In this document: positions 1 through 8,733 of the stretch, in pieces
How the letters are laid out: every line of letters begins with the position of its first letter
Numbering within the stretch: the stretch's first letter is position 1
DNA from: Chryseobacterium ginsenosidimutans
Lineage (GTDB): Bacteria; Bacteroidota; Bacteroidia; Flavobacteriales; Weeksellaceae
Assembly: GCF_024807225.1 (NCBI RefSeq)
Contig: NZ_JANUCO010000001.1
Location: 2,604,001-2,668,000, forward strand
Length of the DNA: 64,000 nucleotides
Reading direction: 5' to 3'
The notes under the pieces: generated by a model
Seen by the model: only the letters and a program-made list of their open reading frames with translations
The model's database searches: none
Told to the model about the DNA's origin: nothing
Made by a program: the position numbers and the translations under genes

Positions 1-55
1 TAAACGAAAGATTGTGGTTATCCTGTAATACAGAATGGTCATCTTCAAAAATCAT
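1..55 (-). CDS. Possible response regulator, N-terminus only (cut by window edge)
   Basis: Eighteen codons read leftward from an ATG and run off the window. They begin with a hydrophobic strand followed by two acidic residues (MIFEDDHSVLQDNH), which resembles the first strand and acidic pocket of a CheY-like receiver domain. In-frame codons upstream of this ATG reach a stop after about eight residues, so it is the likely start. With so little sequence the family is a guess. Confidence 0.3.
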   Translation of the reverse strand, partial: MIFEDDHSVLQDNHNLSF

Positions 56-186
56 GATCGTAAAGGTTTTAATGGTTTAAGAATAGTTTCAAAACACTAA
101 TTATGATAATTTCAGATCAATTGACGGGAATCGAAAACGACTTTCTCGAAAACCTCAGAAGTTTGTCTTTCGGAGAAGTAAAATAG

Positions 187-564
187 GTTGACATATTCAT
201 TTATTTTAAGTGGTTGGTGGTGTGAAATTTTTCTAAAAATATTTTTGTTTTGATTTAATTTCTCTACTTCAAATATCTAACCAAAAATTATATTTTTTTT
301 AAATGTATCGAAAATTTGTAATAAAAAGTACTGAAAATGTAATATTTTGCCTTAATTATAAGTTATCATTGTCAATTTTGTGGTATCTCTTCATTATCAT
401 TTAATATATAACATCTTAAGATTAGCGTTTTGTTGCGTCTTTTGTTATTTCATTTCAAAACGATGGACCGATTCTAAAAGAGTAATAGGTAAGGTTGAAA
501 TTACCACTGTTTCCCTTTAGAGACTTCAACCTTTCTTTGGCTAATCCGAAAATTAATTTAACTA
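187..564. other. AT-rich gap without a recognisable gene
   Basis: This stretch has no convincing reading frame, RNA gene or clear promoter. It lies between the left-edge gene and the terminator of the DUF1349 gene. Confidence 0.5.
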
Positions 565-566
565 AA

Positions 567-593
567 AAATAAAACCTCCCTGATCAGGGGAGG
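567..593 (-). terminator. Intrinsic terminator of the DUF1349 gene
   Basis: A CCTCCC/GGGAGG stem with a short TGATCAG loop is followed on the minus strand by TTTTATTTTTT. It lies 39 bases past the stop of the minus-strand gene. Confidence 0.75.
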
Positions 594-631
594 CAAATAA
601 AAATTGACTTTATATTGAGTTTAACTTCAAT

Positions 632-1279
632 CTATTTGTGGCTTTCAAGCCATTTAAGGCGACGCTCGTCAGGTAAATGCTTTACATTGAAATTTTCAAA
701 AGTAGCATTAAAACCTGTTCCATCGGGACAAGCTGCCATTAAACCGACCATTACAGGAGAATTATCCTGAAGATGGGCATTTCGCATCATGATGTAATTT
801 TTATCATCAAAAGAATAAAAAAGTTCTACTGCATCCAGTCTTCTTATTGCTTTTATCCAGATTGAAGCAGGAGTTTTATCTAAAGTAATCACACTCCAAT
901 CGCTGGTTGTATGGGTAACAACTGTGCTTACATTATATTTTCCGTCTACAAATTCAATCCCGGCTTTGATGTAATTTTCTTTGTCGATTCTCAACATCAA
1001 ACCCATTTGGTCGAATCTTGCCTTATAATTTCCTGTGATTTTCACTTTCGCTTCAAATTCTCCACCGTAAGTGGTGTACAAAAACGGAGCATCGTCCACG
1101 GTAAAACCATAATGTGAGATTCTCCAGTAGTCACTTTGCGGGGTTACAAACATCGATAAACTGTTGTTTTTGATCTCCCATTTTTCAGGCTCATTGAACC
1201 ACGTCATTTTCTCTAACGTCTGTGCAAAGTTTTTATTCATTATAAATAAGGCACAGAAACTTAAAAATATTCTCTTCAT
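632..1279 (-). CDS. Exported DUF1349 (concanavalin-like) protein
   Basis: The 215-residue product starts with a signal peptide (MKRIFLSFCALFIMNKNFA, cleavage before QT). The rest matches the DUF1349 family of beta-sandwich proteins: W-rich N-terminus, FEAKVKITGNY, DQMGLMLRID, and a C-terminal CPDGTGFNATFENF block. Many family members are annotated as 'regulation of enolase protein 1-like', but no enzymatic role is established. It probably works in the periplasm or at the cell surface, perhaps binding sugar. It is transcribed divergently from the LuxR-type gene next to it and has its own terminator, so it looks monocistronic. Confidence 0.75.
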   Translation of the reverse strand: MKRIFLSFCALFIMNKNFAQTLEKMTWFNEPEKWEIKNNSLSMFVTPQSDYWRISHYGFTVDDAPFLYTTYGGEFEAKVKITGNYKARFDQMGLMLRIDKENYIKAGIEFVDGKYNVSTVVTHTTSDWSVITLDKTPASIWIKAIRRLDAVELFYSFDDKNYIMMRNAHLQDNSPVMVGLMAACPDGTGFNATFENFNVKHLPDERRLKWLESHK

Positions 1280-1322
1280 TGCTTTTTTGATGGATATGGC
1301 TTGCTGTAATTTGTTAATTTAG

Positions 1323-1330
1323 CAAAAGTA
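1323..1330 (-). promoter_or_regulatory. Candidate -7 element (TACTTTTG)
   Basis: The minus strand reads TACTTTTG, matching the Bacteroidota TAnnTTTG element, 44 bases before the DUF1349 start. No clear -33 TTG at the usual spacing was found. Confidence 0.35.
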
Positions 1331-1373
1331 AAATTAAAAGAGATTTTCATCAATACTTATAAATAACCATTTT

Positions 1374-2135
1374 ATGGAAATCGTAGAAACGCTGAACAAG
1401 ACCTTGCTTTTAAAGAATCGCGGACAAAACAAAATTTGTTCGCTGGATATTGAAGTGTATAAGAATATTGCGCTTTCTTATTCTCAGGTGGAGAATTCGG
1501 TGGCTGTTTTGAGTGATATGCAGTGTAATAAGAGTTATATTTTTACTTCAAAAACGGCTGTAGAATTAGGTTTGAATTTTAAAGAAAACCCCACCGTCAT
1601 TCATTCGATTTGGGAAGAAGAGATTCTGAAAAAGATTCATCCGGACGATAAAATTAAAAAATACGTCCACGAAATGCGGTTTTTTAAGCTGTTGGAAGCA
1701 ATGGAACCCGAAGAACGTTCAGGTTTCAGTGTGGTATCGAAGATGAGAATAAAAGATAAGGACGGAATTTATAAATTTATTCAGCATCGAATGTTCTATT
1801 TTTATTCGCCTTATAATAACAAGTTGAGATTTGCACTTTGTCTCTATAATATTGCTGTAGATCAGTCGCAACTCTTGTCTTCAGAGTTTTTAATTATCAA
1901 TTCCATAAAAGGTGAAATATTGGTAGAAGATAAGCTTAATTATAAAAATATTTTGTCTCAAAGAGAGCTTGAAGTATTGAAATTTGTAGGGGAAGGTTTT
2001 ACCAGTAAAGAAATTGCAGATTTTCTTTCGATAAGCATCAATACAGTAAGCAGACATCGGCAGAATATTTTAGAAAAACTCAAAGTAAAGAATTCTATTA
2101 AGGCTTTTAATGACAGTTTTTCAAAGGCAATCTAA
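1374..2135 (+). CDS. PAS-LuxR family transcriptional regulator
   Basis: A 253-residue cytoplasmic regulator. Residues about 35-165 look like a PAS domain (IHPDDK, then RIKDKDGIYKFIQHR). Residues about 194-246 are a clear LuxR/GerE helix-turn-helix: LSQRELEVLKFVGEGFTSKE, then IADFLSISINTVSRHRQNIL. There is no receiver domain, so it is not a classical response regulator; the PAS domain presumably senses a ligand or partner. It diverges from the DUF1349 gene and stands alone. The ligand and targets cannot be told from sequence. Confidence 0.85.
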   Translation: MEIVETLNKTLLLKNRGQNKICSLDIEVYKNIALSYSQVENSVAVLSDMQCNKSYIFTSKTAVELGLNFKENPTVIHSIWEEEILKKIHPDDKIKKYVHEMRFFKLLEAMEPEERSGFSVVSKMRIKDKDGIYKFIQHRMFYFYSPYNNKLRFALCLYNIAVDQSQLLSSEFLIINSIKGEILVEDKLNYKNILSQRELEVLKFVGEGFTSKEIADFLSISINTVSRHRQNILEKLKVKNSIKAFNDSFSKAI

Positions 2136-2300
2136 TGTCTCAAAATGATTATTAAATGATTAATTATTAGTGGATTATGTGAAAAATTGATTTTTGTTTT
2201 TCGCTAAAATATTTCATATCTGTTGTGAATGTTAATTGTATTTATGATTTTTTAATAAAAATGTTTAATACATAATAATTTTTGTTAAAAAATAAGAATA

Positions 2301-2327
2301 TTGTCTTTTAAAATAATCTTATATTTG
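2301..2327 (+). promoter_or_regulatory. Candidate promoter of the alpha-oxoamine synthase gene
   Basis: TTG, 16 bases, then TATATTTG, 29 bases before the ATG. The -7 element is a perfect TAnnTTTG; the spacing is a little shorter than the usual 19-21. Confidence 0.5.
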
Positions 2328-2355
2328 TTATAATTAACAGCTAACAAAATTAAGG

Positions 2356-3615
2356 ATGAACATTAACTTTTCAACAGCAACTTTTAAGGATTTTGAGAAT
2401 ATTCCGGAGCACGATATGATGGAGCGTGCAGATGTCTATTATGACTTTCTGGAATACATGAAAAAAAACGGACACCATCATTACAGACTACAAAATAATA
2501 CAGGATGCAGCTCTGTAATGAATGTTGGTTTGGAAAACATAACGAAAGAATTTGTAAGTTTTGTGACGAGCGATTATTTGGGTTTTACACAGCACCCAAA
2601 AGTAAAACAGGCGGCAATTGAAGGTGTAGAAAAGTATGGAACAGGTACAGCGGCAACACCGCTTATTGGAGGATATTATTCTTACCACAACGAACTGGAA
2701 GCAAAGATTGCTTCTTTTTTTGGCCGTACTCAGGATGAAGCCGTAATTTTTACGACGGGGTATACTGCAAATAGCGCGACTTTGCAGATTCTGCTTCAGA
2801 AAGAAGATATCGCAATTATAGATATGGCGGTACATGCAAGTGTTTATGAAGGATGTATTCTTACCAACAGAAAGACCTTTCCTCATAATAACTTAGAAGC
2901 TTTAGAACATATATTAAAAACGTCGGAAAGTCAATATCGTACTAAATTAGTTGTTATTGATGGTGTATATTCTCAGGATGGAGATACTGCACCTATCGAA
3001 GAAATTTATAAATTAGTAAAGAAATACAATGGCTACTTAATGATCGATGATGTACATGGAGTAGGTATTTTAGGAAAAACAGGAAGAGGAACAATTGAAG
3101 ACACAGGATTGTTGGATAAAGTTGATATCATTACCGGAACGTTCAGCAAGACATTTGGTAATTTGGGAGGATATGTAATTGCGAATAAAAGTCTTACCAA
3201 TTTTATAAGATTCCAGTCTCGTCAGCAAATATTCTCGGCAACAACGCCTCCTTCCACGGCTACAGGAATTATTAAAGCCATTGAATTAATAGATGAAGAG
3301 CCACACTGGCGATCAAAACTATGGGATAATATTAATTATTTCAAAAAAGGATTGGATGATTTAGGATTAGATACAGGAACTACCCGTTCTGCTGTGGTAC
3401 CGGTGAAAATCGGGGATCCTCACATTACGGGAGATGTAGGCAGGCTGCTTATGGATCACGGTATTTATACCAATCCTATAATATATCCCGCAGTGGCGAG
3501 AAAAGACGCGCGTATCAGGATGAGTGTTACTGCGACACACGAAAGGGAGCATCTTGATAAAACACTCAATGCATTTGAGGATATCAATAAAAAGTTGCAT
3601 ATTGCAAAAAAATAA
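2356..3615 (+). CDS. Alpha-oxoamine synthase, serine or cysteate palmitoyltransferase type
   Basis: A 419-residue fold-type I PLP enzyme that condenses an amino acid with an acyl-CoA or acyl-ACP. The PLP lysine is K265 in ITGTFSKTFGNLGG, a form typical of serine palmitoyltransferases rather than KBL or BioF. H160 should stack on PLP, and D231/H234 in DDVHG should contact the cofactor. In flavobacteria such enzymes make either sphingolipid bases or the sulfonolipid precursor of capnine from cysteate; the sequence alone does not decide. A TetR gene follows 11 bases downstream, so the pair is probably an autoregulated lipid operon. A BioF role is less likely because no other biotin gene is nearby. 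Confidence 0.8.
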   Translation: MNINFSTATFKDFENIPEHDMMERADVYYDFLEYMKKNGHHHYRLQNNTGCSSVMNVGLENITKEFVSFVTSDYLGFTQHPKVKQAAIEGVEKYGTGTAATPLIGGYYSYHNELEAKIASFFGRTQDEAVIFTTGYTANSATLQILLQKEDIAIIDMAVHASVYEGCILTNRKTFPHNNLEALEHILKTSESQYRTKLVVIDGVYSQDGDTAPIEEIYKLVKKYNGYLMIDDVHGVGILGKTGRGTIEDTGLLDKVDIITGTFSKTFGNLGGYVIANKSLTNFIRFQSRQQIFSATTPPSTATGIIKAIELIDEEPHWRSKLWDNINYFKKGLDDLGLDTGTTRSAVVPVKIGDPHITGDVGRLLMDHGIYTNPIIYPAVARKDARIRMSVTATHEREHLDKTLNAFEDINKKLHIAKK

Positions 3616-3626
3616 TAGAAAACCAC

Positions 3627-4256
3627 ATGCCTAGAAAAGTTGTACAAGGCCCAATAAGGGATAAGGAAAAAACCAAATTAAAGCTGCTTGGTGCAGTCGG
3701 TAGAATTTTAAGAACAAAGGGCTATTCAGGATTAAAAGTAAGTAAAATAGCCGCTGTTGCGGGTTTTGATAAAAAGCTTATCTATGAGTATTTCGGGAGC
3801 ACCGAGAAACTCATAGATGAGTATATCAGATCTCAGGATTATTGGAGTAAAATGAATCAGGACAGCCTGCATATCGATTTCTCCGATGGCGGTAAAGAAC
3901 TTTCTAAAGTTGCCATTCTTAACCAGTTCGAGCACATTAAGAAAAATAAAGAGCTACAGAAAATTATCCTTTGGGGACTTTCTGAAAGCAAACCTATTTT
4001 GAAAAAAGTGGCGGATGAAAGAGAAGAAATGGGAGAACAGCTTTTTACCAATATTGTAGATCCACATTTTAAAGATAAATCTACGAGATACCGTGCAATA
4101 GCTGCACTTCTTGTTTCAGGAGCCTATTACCTGAATCTTTACACAGCATACAATGCAAGTGTATTTTGTGGGATAGATTTGAAAAGCGAGGACGGAAGAA
4201 AGGAAATCGAAAAAGCGATCACAGAGATTATTGATTTCGCATACGAAGAAAAATAA
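3627..4256 (+). CDS. TetR/AcrR family regulator
   Basis: A 209-residue regulator with an N-terminal TetR helix-turn-helix at about residues 13-60 (GYSGLKVSKIAAVAGFDKKL, then IYEYFGSTEKLIDEY). The remainder is a helical ligand-binding half without a family-specific signature I recognise. It begins 11 bases after the alpha-oxoamine synthase stop, so it is very likely co-transcribed and may respond to acyl chains or the lipid product. That regulatory link is inference from position. Confidence 0.85.
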   Translation: MPRKVVQGPIRDKEKTKLKLLGAVGRILRTKGYSGLKVSKIAAVAGFDKKLIYEYFGSTEKLIDEYIRSQDYWSKMNQDSLHIDFSDGGKELSKVAILNQFEHIKKNKELQKIILWGLSESKPILKKVADEREEMGEQLFTNIVDPHFKDKSTRYRAIAALLVSGAYYLNLYTAYNASVFCGIDLKSEDGRKEIEKAITEIIDFAYEEK

Positions 4257-4343
4257 TGATGAAAAAGTTTTCCTATTGACCAATACATAAATTTTTATTG
4301 ATAATTTGAAAACTTTTAACTTTCAGATTAGAACTATATTTCT

Positions 4344-4351
4344 TACTTTTG
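4344..4351 (+). promoter_or_regulatory. Candidate -7 element abutting the dnaX start
   Basis: TACTTTTG ends only four bases before the dnaX ATG. If used, transcription would begin at or next to the A of the start codon, giving a leaderless or nearly leaderless mRNA. No TTG lies at the expected -33 position, so support is partial. Confidence 0.4.
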
Positions 4352-4355
4352 GCCA

Positions 4356-6065
4356 ATGGAAAATTTTATCGTATCTGCACGGAAGTATCGTCCACAGCAA
4401 TTTGACACTGTTGTTGGGCAATCTCATATTACGGATACTTTAGAACATGCGATTGAAGAAAATCAGCTAGCTCAGGCTTTATTGTTCTGCGGACCGAGAG
4501 GTGTCGGAAAAACTACGTGTGCCAGAATTTTGGCAAGAAAGATTAATGAAAAAGATGGTTCAGTTTCAGAAGACGGTTTCGCCTACAATATCTATGAACT
4601 AGATGCTGCATCCAACAATTCCGTAGATGATATCAGAGAATTGATAGATCAGGTGCGCTTTGCGCCTCAGGTTGGTAAATACAAAGTATATATCATAGAC
4701 GAGGTTCACATGCTGTCTTCTGCAGCCTTCAACGCTTTTCTTAAAACACTTGAAGAGCCGCCCGCTCATGCCATTTTTATTTTGGCAACGACGGAAAAGC
4801 ACAAAATCATCCCGACAATTTTATCACGTTGTCAGATCTACGATTTCAAAAGAATCGTTATTGAAGATATTCAAAGTCATCTTAGAGGTATTGCTCAGAA
4901 AGAGAATATCCAGTATGAAGATGATGCGTTATATTTAATCGCTCAGAAAGCCGACGGTGCATTGCGAGATGCTTTGTCTATTTTCGACAGGCTTTCTACC
5001 TTTTCCCAAAAGAATATTACGTTGGCAAAAGCTGCTGAAGTGTTGAATATACTGGATTACGATCAGTATTTGAAAATAGTAGATTTAGCCAAAGAAAGCA
5101 AAATTCCCGAAGTCCTTTTTGCATTTAATGAAATCGTGAAAAAAGGTTTCGATCCCCATATTTTTATTGCAGGATTAGGAAATCATTTCAGAGATTTAAT
5201 GATGGCTCAAAATGCTTCTACCATAGAATTAATCGAAGTAGGAGAGCAGACGAAAGCCAAGTTTGTGCAGCAAGCCCAGAAACTGGAATGCACAACAATT
5301 AATTGATGCCATCGAGATCTGTAATCATGCAGACATCAATTATAAAAATTCTAAAAATCCTCGACTGACAGTAGAAATTGCGTTGATGCAATTATCTTCT
5401 CTTACGACTTCTCAAGACGTTTCTAAAAAAAAAAGTTCTTAATCCTAGCTCCGTTTCTTAACGAAAAACAGGAAATAAAACTCCCAGCAAAACCTCAAGA
5501 GGAAAAAGTAGAGAAAGTAGAACAAAGCAAACCTGTAGAACTTAATAAACCTCAGGAAGTTGAGATTACAAAAACCTCAAAACCATTATCCAGATCAGGA
5601 ATTTCTTCCGGTTTCAGTATTAATTCCTTCTTAAATAAAGAAGAAAAACCTCAAGTAGAAGAAGAAAAGACTGTTGTTAAGACAGAAACTCTTCCACAAA
5701 ATCATTTTACAGAAACAGATCTGCAGATAGAATGGAACTTACTCTTGAAGCAGCTTCAACAAAGGAAGGAAAATGTTATTTTTAATGCGATTAAGCCTTT
5801 TAAATTAGTGAAATCAGATGAGAACCAAATTACAGTTAAGTTTTCTTCTGATACAGCCAAAGTAGAATTTGATAAGATAAGTAGAGAGTTTTTTAATCAT
5901 TTTAAAACAAAAGTACATAACTTTTCTATTGAAATTCTGTATCAAAGAGACTCTGAAAATCAAAAGCAAGAGGTAAAGACCAAAAGAAAAATTTTCGAAA
6001 AATTCATCGAGAAAAATCCTTTGCTGAAAGATCTTGATGATTTAATGAGATTTGATTTAACGTAA
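4356..6065 (+). CDS. dnaX: DNA polymerase III subunit gamma/tau (three apparent frameshifts)
   Basis: The clamp-loader ATPase. Walker A is GPRGVGKTT at residues 46-54, followed by VYIIDEVHML and LSRC. The usual four-cysteine zinc module between Walker A and B is missing. The first frame stops at 5306, but the protein clearly continues (WNAQQLIDAIEICNHADINY) in another frame, then a charged linker and a tau-type C-terminus ending FDLT. Removing one A at 5280-5282 (AGAAACT), one A from the A10 run at 5425-5434, and one T at 5454-5456 (AGAAAC on the minus strand) gives one 568-residue protein. The first and third sites share the RGAAAC pattern seen in ten other genes, so I read them as sequence errors. 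The A10 run could instead be a real slippage site, as in Thermus dnaX. Confidence 0.9.
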
Positions 6066-6143
6066 AATTAATACTCAATATGTGCGCATTTTACTGAATG
6101 GAATGCCATTTGAAACGAAAATAATCAGTAAAAAAATAAAAAA

Positions 6144-6161
6144 ACTTTGAAACTTCAAAGT
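6144..6161 (+). terminator. Weak hairpin after dnaX
   Basis: ACTTTGAA and TTCAAAGT form an AT-rich eight-base stem with a two-base loop about 80 bases past dnaX. The U-tract is poor, so termination is uncertain. Confidence 0.3.
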
Positions 6162-6205
6162 TGAAAATTAATTTCATCAAAAAGCTGATATTTAAATAAA
6201 TTTTA

Positions 6206-6213
6206 TATATTTG
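6206..6213 (+). promoter_or_regulatory. Candidate -7 element of the aromatic leader transcript
   Basis: TATATTTG fits TAnnTTTG and would start a transcript near 6220, about 70 bases before the leader ORF. No well-spaced TTG was found upstream. Confidence 0.45.
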
Positions 6214-6288
6214 TCAAATATTTGAGCGAAAAATCATTTTTCGACAAAAGCAAATTACAACAGAAAAGCTAGAAATAGACGATCAACA

Positions 6289-6450
6289 TTGGAAAATATA
6301 GTAAAACCATACGTGTCTACTTTTACACCCGCTAATCACATCTTTAGCGGCTATTTTAGTTTTTCATTCTCTTATTTTAGAAATTTAAGAAACTATTATC
6401 GATTTTATTATTGGTACAGTTATCTGAATTTCTTTCCAAAAAATAACTAG
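6289..6450 (+). CDS. Phe/Tyr-rich leader peptide upstream of DAHP synthase (candidate attenuator)
   Basis: A 53-codon frame starting at TTG encodes 9 Phe, 9 Tyr and 1 Trp, about 36% aromatic, concentrated in residues 19-49 (for example YYRFYYWYSYLNFF). It lies directly upstream of the gene for the first step of aromatic biosynthesis, with a -7 element before it and a hairpin at its stop codon. That is the arrangement expected of a pheL-type attenuation peptide. Deleting one T in CATTGG would give an ATG start, so the TTG may itself be a sequence error. Against it: AT-rich DNA favours Phe and Tyr codons by chance. The density and the position still make a regulatory leader the best reading. 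Confidence 0.6.
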   Translation: MENIVKPYVSTFTPANHIFSGYFSFSFSYFRNLRNYYRFYYWYSYLNFFPKNN

Positions 6451-6477
6451 GATTATTGAGTTTTCTCAATTCCTTTT
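6449..6477 (+). terminator. Candidate attenuator hairpin at the leader stop codon
   Basis: AGGA...ATTGAG, a TTTT loop and CTCAAT-TCCT form a bulged stem starting within the leader stop codon, followed by a short T-run (TTTTCCC). A second hairpin, CCGCTAA/TTAGCGG, lies inside the leader ORF at 6329-6350 and is followed by T-rich sequence; it could be a pause hairpin. How the two interact cannot be settled by eye. Confidence 0.4.
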
Positions 6478-6590
6478 CCCATTAATTAAATAATTTTTAA
6501 CGGCATTTTTTTGAAAGAATTATAAAGTAAATTTATAATCAAAATTGCTATTGCCCTAAATCAAAATACGAATAAAATAAATTAACGATA

Positions 6591-7671
6591 ATGAATTTAA
6601 AAGATTTAAAAAACGACTGGATCAATGAGTTTCTCACAACCCATGATGATTGCAGGACCATGTAGTGCGGAAAGTGAAACCCAGATGTTGGAGACAGCGA
6701 AAAGAATCAGGGAAACCAATGCAAATGTCCCGATTTTCCGTGCAGGAATCTGGAAACCACGTACAAAACCAAACGGATTTGAAGGAGTAGGAGTAATTGG
6801 TTTAAACTGGTTGAAAAAAGTAAAAGAAGAGTACGGTTTCAAAACGGCGACCGAAGTTGCCAATGCTCACCACGTTTTTGCAGCTTTGGAAGCTGATGTC
6901 GATATTCTTTGGATTGGCGCCCGTTCTACGGTGAATCCGTTTACTGTTCAGGAAATTGCAATGGCTTTGAGAGGAACAGATAAAATTGTCTTGGTAAAAA
7001 ATCCTGTAAATCCCGATTTGGCTTTATGGATCGGCGCTTTGGAAAGACTTTTAGGGCAAGGAATTACCAACTTAGGCGTGATTCACAGAGGTTTTTCTAC
7101 GTACCAGAAAACAAAATACAGAAATAACCCGAACTGGCAGATCGCTTTGGATTTCAAAAGTCAGTTTCCGAATATTCCAATGTTGATCGATCCTTCGCAC
7201 ATCTGCGGAAACAGAACAGGTTTAGCAGATATAACTCAGGAAGCGTTAAATGTTGGTTACCAAGGTGCTATCATCGAAACGCACAGCAATCCCGATGAAG
7301 CGTGGAGTGATGCTGCTCAACAGATTACCCCTGAAGTTTTGGCAGAATTAATTGGTAATCTGAAAGTAAGAAGCGCTGATTTAGCAGGATTTGAAGGCGA
7401 TATGGGAAGACACCGAACATTGATTTCCGATATCGATTTTCAATTGATCGAATTGCTTTCTCAAAGAATGAAAATTTCTGAGAAGATCGGAACGTTAAAA
7501 AAAGAGAATGATATCGCCATTTTCCAGCCGGAACGCTGGAAAGTAATTACAGAATACGCAACCCAAAAAGCATCTGAAACTGGGATGTCTCAGGAATTTA
7601 TCGAGAAAGTTTTCAAAATGATTCACGAAGAATCTATTGAAGTTCAGAACAGTATTATGATCAACAGATAA
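6591..7671 (+). CDS. Bifunctional DAHP synthase / chorismate mutase (one apparent frameshift)
   Basis: Catalyses the condensation of phosphoenolpyruvate and erythrose-4-phosphate, and the chorismate-to-prephenate step. The N-terminal domain has the KDSA/DAHP-synthase core IAGPCSAES, KPRTKP-type GIWKPRTKPNGFEG, and IDPSHICG; a type II chorismate mutase follows from about residue 270 (ISDIDFQLIELLSQRMKISE). The true start is the ATG at 6591 (MNLKDLKNDWINEF). The frame breaks at TTT 6630-6632; dropping one T (minus-strand AGAAAC to AGAAC) reads smoothly into SQPMMIAGPCSAE and gives 359 residues. The Phe/Tyr-rich leader before it suggests control by charged aromatic tRNAs. Confidence 0.92.
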
Positions 7672-7675
7672 TTAA

Positions 7676-7770
7676 GTTGGAGTGTTTGAGGGATTTAGAG
7701 TTTGGGAATAAACGTTTTAAATACTACGCCAATAAACTCTGAAACTCTAAGTCTCTAAAACTCCCAAACA
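7676..7770. repeat. Imperfect inverted repeat between DAHP synthase and rsgA genes
   Basis: Left arm GTTGGAGTGTTTGAGG... and right arm ...AACTCCCAAAC pair imperfectly over about 28 bases around a 40-base centre. It could act as a bidirectional terminator or be a decayed intergenic repeat. Confidence 0.5.
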
Positions 7771-7784
7771 TAGGCTTAATTGCT

Positions 7785-7792
7785 TATATTTG
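7785..7792 (+). promoter_or_regulatory. Candidate -7 element of rsgA
   Basis: TATATTTG sits 14 bases before the rsgA ATG, which would give a leader of about nine bases. No -33 TTG at standard spacing was seen. Confidence 0.45.
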
Positions 7793-7806
7793 CATCATCT
7801 TAATAT

Positions 7807-8733
7807 ATGAAAGGAAAAATCATTAAATCTACGGGAAGTTGGTATCAGGTTTTGGAAATGGAAACCAATAGAATTTTCGAAGCCAGAATTCGCGGGAAAT
7901 TTAAATTAATTAAAACAAGATTAACCAATCCTCTTGCTGTAGGAGATTTTGTGGAATTTCAGCTGGAGCAGGATGATATCGCATGGATTACGAAAATTGA
8001 TTCGCGCAGAAATTACCTGATCAGAAAATCCGTCAACCTTTCAAAAGAAGCACACATTATTGCATCCAATATCGATTTGGCATGCTTTATTTTTACGTTA
8101 AAACATCCTGAAACATCACTTGGTTTTCTAGACCGATTTTTGGCATGTTGTGAAGCGTACAATATTTTGCCGTTAATTTTATTCAATAAGATTGATGTTT
8201 TGCATGAAGAAGAAATTGAAATCGTAAAAGACATCGAGTTTCTTTATCAGGAAATCGGCTATGATTCTTTGGAAATATCTTCTTATTCAAAATTAAACTT
8301 TAACGAGCTAGAAGAGCTTCTTAAAGATAAAACCTCTGTGTTTTTCGGGCATTCCGGTTGTGGAAAATCTACGTTGGTGAATGCTCTACAGCCAGGATTA
8401 AATTTAAAAACTTCTGAAATTTCCGACACGCATTTAAAAGGAAAGCATACAACTACTTTTGCGCAGATGCACTTTTGGCATTTTGGCGGAAATGTAATTG
8501 ATACTCCCGGAGTTCGAGAATTTGCAATGATCGATATTCAAAAAGAAGAAGTTCAGCATTACTTTCCTGAGATTTTCAGAAAGAGAAAAGAATGCAAATT
8601 TCACAATTGTATGCATATTAACGAACCGAAATGTGCCGTACTCGACGCATTGGAAACCGGAGAAATTCAACATTCGAGATATGCTACCTACATCAAATTG
8701 ATGGAAGAGGCGGAAGAAGAAGCTCAAAAATAA
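7807..8733 (+). CDS. rsgA: Small ribosomal subunit biogenesis GTPase RsgA
   Basis: A 308-residue circularly permuted GTPase that checks late 30S maturation. The order is typical: an N-terminal OB fold (residues 1-70), G4 NKID at 127-130, then G1 GHSGCGKST at 181-189, G3 DTPG at 232-235, and a C-terminal zinc knuckle using C263, C268, H270 and C276. Full length for the family. It has its own -7 element and is separated from the DAHP synthase gene by an inverted repeat, so it is probably transcribed alone. Confidence 0.95.
   Translation: MKGKIIKSTGSWYQVLEMETNRIFEARIRGKFKLIKTRLTNPLAVGDFVEFQLEQDDIAWITKIDSRRNYLIRKSVNLSKEAHIIASNIDLACFIFTLKHPETSLGFLDRFLACCEAYNILPLILFNKIDVLHEEEIEIVKDIEFLYQEIGYDSLEISSYSKLNFNELEELLKDKTSVFFGHSGCGKSTLVNALQPGLNLKTSEISDTHLKGKHTTTFAQMHFWHFGGNVIDTPGVREFAMIDIQKEEVQHYFPEIFRKRKECKFHNCMHINEPKCAVLDALETGEIQHSRYATYIKLMEEAEEEAQK

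Noticed and set aside
103..186. 27-codon plus-strand frame (MIISDQLTGIEND...GEVK) near the left edge
   Set aside because: No homology I recognise and no promoter or ribosome-binding support. It may be a remnant, but there is too little to call a gene.
4356..6065. dnaX broken by real mutation
   Set aside because: The gene is essential and three one-base changes restore a full protein, two of them in the context found in ten other genes.
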